Positions 59,832 to 64,000 of a stretch of 64,000 nucleotides of DNA are shown here, piece by piece. The notes below the pieces were generated by a model. It was not told the origin of the DNA, did no database searches, and saw only the letters and a list, made by a program, of their open reading frames with translations. The stretch spans positions 620,001 through 684,000 of the forward strand of contig CAWGTU010000001.1 in the NCBI GenBank assembly GCA_963825635.1, given 5' to 3'. The stretch comes from JAOUEA01 sp963825635 (lineage in GTDB: Bacteria; Actinomycetota; UBA4738; HRBIN12). The first letter of the stretch is position 1, and each line of letters starts with the position of its first letter. The position numbers and the translations under genes are program-made.

Positions 59832-60728
59832 ATGAGCACCGCGGCGGCCCCGGCCCGGCGTGCCCGCGGCCGGGTCTGGGGCCCGCGCGTCGTGCTGCTC
59901 GGTCCGGGCACGGCATGGTGGCTGGTCTTCTTCCTGGTGCCCGTCGGGGTCCTGATCGCTTACTCCTTCTTCAGCCGGGGTCCCTACGGCGGGGTGATCT
60001 ACGAGCCGACGCTGAAGAACTACGTGCGCGCCTTCGATCCGCTCTACATCGGCGTGCTGTGGACCTCCGTGCGGATCGCGACGATCGCGACCGCGACCTC
60101 GCTGCTGCTCGCCTATCCGGCGGCGTTGTTCATCGCGCGTGCCTCGTCGCGCTGGCGCGTGCCGCTGCTCGTGCTCGTGATCCTGCCGTTCTGGACGAGC
60201 TTCCTGATCAGGACGTATGCGTGGATGCTGCTGCTGAACCCCGCGGGTCTGATCAACAAGGTGCTGATGGGCATCGGCGTGATCGACGAGCCGTTGCCGC
60301 TGCTCTACAACGAGTTCGCGGTGACGCTCGGGCTGGTCTACGCCTATCTGCCTCTGATGGTGCTGCCGATATACGCGTCGCTCGAGCGGCTCGGACCCCA
60401 GGCGTCGGAGGCGGCCGCCGACCTCTACGCGACCCCCGTGCAGACCCTGCGGAAGGTCACGATCCCGCTCACGCTCCCGGGCATCGTCGCGGGGTGCATC
60501 TTCGTCTTCGTGCCGAGCCTCGGGAACTTCATCGTGCCAGACCTGCTCGGGGGCGGTCAGACGGTGATGATCGGCAACGTGATCCAGCAGCAGTTCCTGA
60601 CGGCGCGTGACTGGCCGTTCGGCGCCGTGCTCGCGATGTCGGTGATCGTGCTGATGTTCCTGGTGCTGGCCGTGCAGGCGCAGGTGCTCCGGCGGACCCA
60701 GGAGGTGGAGCATGGCCGTCCGGCGTAG
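59832..60728 (+). CDS. potB: ABC transporter permease, PotB type
   Basis: A 298-residue permease with six helices and the cytoplasmic EAA loop LGPQASEAAADLYATPVQTLRKVTIPLTLPGI. NPAGLINKVLMGIG and the length match PotB/PotH. It starts 19 bp after the binding-protein gene and overlaps the next permease by 17 bp, so one operon. Confidence 0.92.
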   Translation: MSTAAAPARRARGRVWGPRVVLLGPGTAWWLVFFLVPVGVLIAYSFFSRGPYGGVIYEPTLKNYVRAFDPLYIGVLWTSVRIATIATATSLLLAYPAALFIARASSRWRVPLLVLVILPFWTSFLIRTYAWMLLLNPAGLINKVLMGIGVIDEPLPLLYNEFAVTLGLVYAYLPLMVLPIYASLERLGPQASEAAADLYATPVQTLRKVTIPLTLPGIVAGCIFVFVPSLGNFIVPDLLGGGQTVMIGNVIQQQFLTARDWPFGAVLAMSVIVLMFLVLAVQAQVLRRTQEVEHGRPA

Positions 60729-61512
60729 CCGCTACCTGCGGGTGCACATGGGGCTCTTGTTCCTGTTCCTCTACCTGCCGATCGCGGTGCTCGTGGTCCT
60801 CTCGTTCAACAGCTCGGGGCTGCCGACCGTCTGGGAGGGCTTCTCCCTGCAGTGGTACCGGGAGCTGATCGGCGACGAGGAGCTGCTCGCCGCGATCAAG
60901 AACTCGCTGATCGTGGCCGGTTTCGTCACGGCGATCTCGGTCGTGCTGGGCACCCTGCTCGCACTCGGGCTCCAGCGCACGGTGCGCAGCCGCGTGCTCG
61001 ACAGCGCGTTGTTCCTGCCGGCGGTGATCCCCGACATCGTGCTCGCGATCGGGTTGCTCTCGTTCTTCAACCTGCTGAAGTTCACGCTGGGCCTGCACAC
61101 GATCGTGATCGCCCACGTCGTGTTCGACATGATCTTCGTGGCTGCCATCGTGCGCACGCGGCTGGGCTACTTCGACCGTCGCATCGAGGAAGCCGCCGCC
61201 GACCTCGGCGCGAACCCGGTGACGACGTTCCTGCTCGTGACCCTGCCGGCGATCCTGCCCGGCGTGATCGCGGGGGCGCTGGTCGCCTTCACGTTGTCGA
61301 TCGACGAGTTCGTGATCGCGTTCTTCAACTCCGGGCCGACCTCGATCACGTTCCCGATCAAGGTGTACTCGATGATCCGCTTCGGGGTGACCCCCGTGAT
61401 CAACGCGGTGGCGGCGATCGTGATGGTCGTCTCGCTGCTGACGATCCTCGTCGCGCTGCGGCTCACGCGGCCGAAAGGCGAGACCTCGGCGAGCCTCGGG
61501 GTCGGCGCATGA
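60712..61512 (+). CDS. potC: ABC transporter permease, PotC type
   Basis: A 266-residue permease, six helices, EAA loop RRIEEAAADLGANPVTTFLLVTLPAILPGVIAG. The end LSIDEFVIAFFNSGPTSITFPIKVYSMIRFGVTPVINA is typical of PotC/PotI. It overlaps potB and the LacI gene (ATGA at 61509), so the whole unit is translationally coupled. The expected PotA-type ATPase is absent from the window. Confidence 0.92.
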   Translation: MAVRRSRYLRVHMGLLFLFLYLPIAVLVVLSFNSSGLPTVWEGFSLQWYRELIGDEELLAAIKNSLIVAGFVTAISVVLGTLLALGLQRTVRSRVLDSALFLPAVIPDIVLAIGLLSFFNLLKFTLGLHTIVIAHVVFDMIFVAAIVRTRLGYFDRRIEEAAADLGANPVTTFLLVTLPAILPGVIAGALVAFTLSIDEFVIAFFNSGPTSITFPIKVYSMIRFGVTPVINAVAAIVMVVSLLTILVALRLTRPKGETSASLGVGA

Positions 61513-62540
61513 GTCGCCCGGCGAACGGGGCCAAGCGCAGGGTCGGCATCAAGGACGTCGCGGAGGCGGCCGGCGTGTCGATCACGACCGTCTCGCACGC
61601 GCTGAGCGGCAAGGGCCGGCTCACGGAAGAGACGAGGCAGCGGGTCCGCCGCATCGCCACGGATCTCGGGTACACCCCGCACCCCGTCGCCCAGAGCCTC
61701 GCGAGCGGGCGCACCGGCATGATCGCGACGGTGGTCTCGCTGCCCGGCAACGCTCCGATCGCGTTCACCCAGATCGACTACTACGTCGCGTTGATGAACG
61801 GCGCCACGCGAGCGGCGGTGGGGCGGGGGTACGCGCTCGTCGTCGCACCGTCCACCGCCGGTCCGGAGACGTGGGGCCGGCTCCCGCTCGACGGGGTGAT
61901 CGTGATCGACCCGGCCGACGGCGACCCGACCCTGCCGATGCTTCGGGGGAGGGGGGCGCCCATCGTGTTCGTGGGCCGCGACCCGCACGGCGACCCGAGC
62001 GATCTCGTCGTCGAGAACGATCGAGCGGCGGCGACTCGGTCGATGCTCGACCACCTGATCGACGCGGGGGCGCGCCGGGTCGGCATGATCGGCCTGCGCA
62101 CGTTCGAGACGTTCTCCGAGGATGCGGTCGCTGCGTACCATGCGTGGTGCGCCGATCGCGGGGAAGCGCCGTTCGTGCATACGGTCGACGCCGATTCCAC
62201 GGCGTCGGCGCAGGATCTCAGGGCAGGGGCGGCCGCGTTCCTGGATCGGGCCGACCGCCCCGACGGTGTCTTCTGCCTGTACGAGCGCCAGGCCGTGGAG
62301 CTGATCGCGGCTGCGAACGAGGCAGGCGTCGATGTCCCCGCCGACCTGCTCGTGGCGACGATCGCGGAGGTGGGTCTCGCCGCGTCGGCGCACCCAGGGC
62401 TCACGACCCTCGAGCTCAACCAGGACCGGCTGGGAGAGGTCGCGGCGACGCTGCTGGTCGACGTGCTCGAGGGGCGACCGGTCGTCTCGGTCCGCGACGT
62501 GCCCACCTCGATCTCGGTGCGCGGTTCGACGACGCGGTAG
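61509..62540 (+). CDS. LacI-family transcriptional regulator
   Basis: A 343-residue repressor-type protein. The N-terminal helix-turn-helix is VGIKDVAEAAGVSITTVSHALSGKGRLTEETRQRVRRIATDLGYTPHPVAQSLASGRTGMIA. It is followed by a periplasmic-binding-protein-like effector domain (HLIDAGARRVGMIGL, ADLLVATIAEVGLAASAHPGLTTLELN). It likely controls the importer it overlaps; the effector is unknown. Confidence 0.95.
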   Translation: MSRPANGAKRRVGIKDVAEAAGVSITTVSHALSGKGRLTEETRQRVRRIATDLGYTPHPVAQSLASGRTGMIATVVSLPGNAPIAFTQIDYYVALMNGATRAAVGRGYALVVAPSTAGPETWGRLPLDGVIVIDPADGDPTLPMLRGRGAPIVFVGRDPHGDPSDLVVENDRAAATRSMLDHLIDAGARRVGMIGLRTFETFSEDAVAAYHAWCADRGEAPFVHTVDADSTASAQDLRAGAAAFLDRADRPDGVFCLYERQAVELIAAANEAGVDVPADLLVATIAEVGLAASAHPGLTTLELNQDRLGEVAATLLVDVLEGRPVVSVRDVPTSISVRGSTTR

Positions 62541-62543
62541 CCG

Positions 62544-63875
62544 CTACGACGCCCGCTGCTGCACGACGTCGGGCCGGACGTTGTCGATGCCCGGGAAGAT
62601 GCCGGCGACATCGCCGGCGCTCGCGCCGCACCGCTTCTCCAGCACCGAGGCCAGCAGGTTGCGGTAGTCGGTCGTCGCGTCGAGGTCGCCGTCGACGAGG
62701 TCTGACTGCGCGATCCCCGGCCAGTCGCCGTGCACCTGCCCGCCCCTCACGCCGTCGCCCATCATGAAGACGGCCTGCCCGAAGCCGTGATCGGTGCCGC
62801 CGGAGCCGTTCTCCTCGACCCGCCGCCCGAACTCGGTGAGCGTGATCAGCGTGACGTCGCCCATCGCGTTCCCGAGGTCGGTCGCGAACGCGGCGAGCGC
62901 CGACGAGAACTCCCCGAGGTGGTCGACCATCCAGCCGCCATCGATGTCGCCTTGGCCGGCGTGCATGTCCCAGTCGCCGTAGTCCACCGCTGCCACCTGG
63001 AGCCCCACGTCGGCCTTGATCAGCTGGGCTACGTCGCGCAGGGCGTCGGCCGAGATTGGAGTCCGGGTAGACGGCGCCGTTGGCGGGCGTGTAGCCGGCC
63101 TCGCGCAGCTGCGACGCCGGTCGACAGGGCGACCGAGGCGGTGAGCGCGGGGCCGCGATCGATTCGGGGCGCGCCGTCGTGCACGCCCCGCAGGGCGGTG
63201 TCCCACCGTGCCTCCTCGTTCGCGGGTCACCAGGCACCCGAGAGGTCGAACCCTTCGATGTTCCACATCGCGAGCTCGGGCGCCGGTCCGAGGAACGCCG
63301 AGGCGGCGCTGTTCGAGCCGATCTGGGTGGCCTGGAACGGAGAGTCCGGTCTCGCGCAGCCCCAGGACTCGATCGAGCCATCCCGTGCGCAGCGACGTGC
63401 CGGGCGCCGCACGTTCCATCTCCTCCATCGCGCGAGAAGTGGGAGCGGTTCGGCTGGGCCATGCCGACGGCGTTCACGATGCCGAGCGAGCCCTCGTCGT
63501 AGAACGGCTTGAGGGGGGCCATGGCGGGGTGCATGCCGAAGTTCGCGTCGAGCGGCAGCAGTTGGTTCTGCGGCACCGCGATGCCCGGGCGATGGTTCAC
63601 GTAGTGGTCGTACTGGGCCGCCGCGGCCGGCACGACCGCCTGCAGGCTGTCCATGCCGCCACGGAGCGAGAGCACGACGAGCACGTCGCCGACGTAGGGC
63701 GTCGCGCCGAAGGCGAGTCGCGTGAACATCCCCTCGCTCGCGAGGCCGGCGACGATGCCGGTCGCTCCCGCCGCCTTCAAGAAGGAGCGGCGTGAGATCT
63801 CTGGTATGCGCGGACAGCCACACGGTTGGGCAGCGGGGTGACGTCGATCGTGGTGATGCGTTCTGGCTCTGGCAT
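62544..63875 (-). pseudogene. DUF1501 (sulfatase-like) secreted protein, broken by several frame changes
   Basis: The pieces, in order, come from all three frames: MPEPERITTIDVTPLPN from ATG 63875; then ISRRSFLKAAGATGIVAGLAS, a Tat signal with the twin Arg, and the DUF1501 opening VLVVLSLRGGMDSLQAVVP; then MERAAPGTSLRTGWLDRVLG; then SPFQATQIGSNSAASAFLG; then GYTPANGAVYPDS; and finally ISADALRDVAQLIKADVGLQVAAVDYGDWDMHAGQGDIDGGW and the intact C-terminus. At least five changes of frame lie between 63050 and 63810. Each piece is well conserved, so sequencing or assembly errors are as likely as decay. DUF1501 proteins are usually exported with a DUF1800 partner. Confidence 0.8.
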
Positions 63876-63880
63876 GTCGA

Positions 63881-64000
63881 TCACCGGATCCCGTGGCTGG
63901 GCGTGTCGAGGATCAGCGCCACCAGGTAGGGCAGACGCCAGCCCACGGCCGCGTCGTCTTCATCGAGTGGTGTCGCGGCGGTGACGCCGAGGAACGCGAG
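63881..64000 (-). CDS. C-terminal end of a gene entering from the right, probably DUF1800
   Basis: The minus frame from the window edge reads LAFLGVTAATPLDEDDAAVGWRLPYLVALILDTPSHGIR and stops at 63881-63883. A last helix ending in LVALILDTP fits DUF1800 proteins, which normally precede DUF1501 genes, but 39 residues are too few for certainty. The stop is 5 bp before the DUF1501 start, so the two are one operon. Confidence 0.5.
   Translation of the reverse strand, partial: LAFLGVTAATPLDEDDAAVGWRLPYLVALILDTPSHGIR

Overview
The window is 64 kb of high-GC DNA, almost fully coding on both strands. It reads as chromosome of a free-living Actinomycetota, probably outside the well-studied classes. 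The reasons are the base composition, frequent GTG starts, a DUF501 domain fused to Ppx/GppA, an S1-domain protein beside it, a type IV pilin, MalT-type LuxR regulators, and DUF6325, DUF7144 and SHOCT small proteins. I see no phage, insertion sequence, rRNA or CRISPR array.

Layout. (1) 1-6.9 kb holds housekeeping genes: two acetyltransferases (one cut by the window edge, one frameshifted), an S1 protein, DUF501-Ppx, a membrane-anchored cyclophilin, a nucleotide-sugar dehydrogenase, a pilin, adenosine deaminase and tRNA-Leu(UAA). (2) 6.9-10.6 kb lies between the 3' end of that tRNA and an exact 20-bp copy of it. It carries an ECF sigma factor, a single-pass membrane partner and unknown genes, but no integrase, and it abuts a truncated alpha/beta hydrolase. 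It looks like a relic or cargo-only integrated island. (3) 11-55 kb is a large stress or envelope-homeostasis region. It has three giant LuxR/MalT-type ATPase regulators, four carboxymuconolactone-decarboxylase-like (CMD) proteins, three DUF6325 genes with SHOCT-type partners, three DUF7144 membrane proteins, two SulP transporters, two rhodaneses, a cupin, PPK2, a diacylglycerol-kinase-like protein, a DUF2252 protein, a Na+/H+ antiporter, a K+ channel, two MFS exporters, a flippase-kinase fusion, a radical-SAM sulfatase maturase with its sulfatase, glutamate decarboxylase and a GH15 glucosidase. (4) 55-62.5 kb holds metabolic genes: aldehyde dehydrogenase, a UGT-like glycosyltransferase, and a polyamine-type ABC importer (binding protein and two permeases, no ATPase) followed by a LacI regulator. 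(5) 62.5-64 kb holds a DUF1501 gene broken by many frame changes and the end of an upstream, probably DUF1800, gene.

The most interesting signal is a palindromic operator, TCACCC/GGGTGA. The half-sites are adjacent in region 16-18 kb and at 54.3 kb, and 5 bp apart elsewhere. About a dozen copies sit roughly 35-150 bp before genes throughout region 3. Each of the three LuxR regulators has one at or just after its stop codon, followed by a CMD/AhpD-like gene in the same direction. This suggests one regulon, and a recurrent regulator-operator-CMD module, that would co-ordinate anion and proton transport, sulfur-transfer and redox proteins, polyphosphate or lipid kinases and small membrane proteins. 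The ligand and physiological trigger cannot be read from the sequence.
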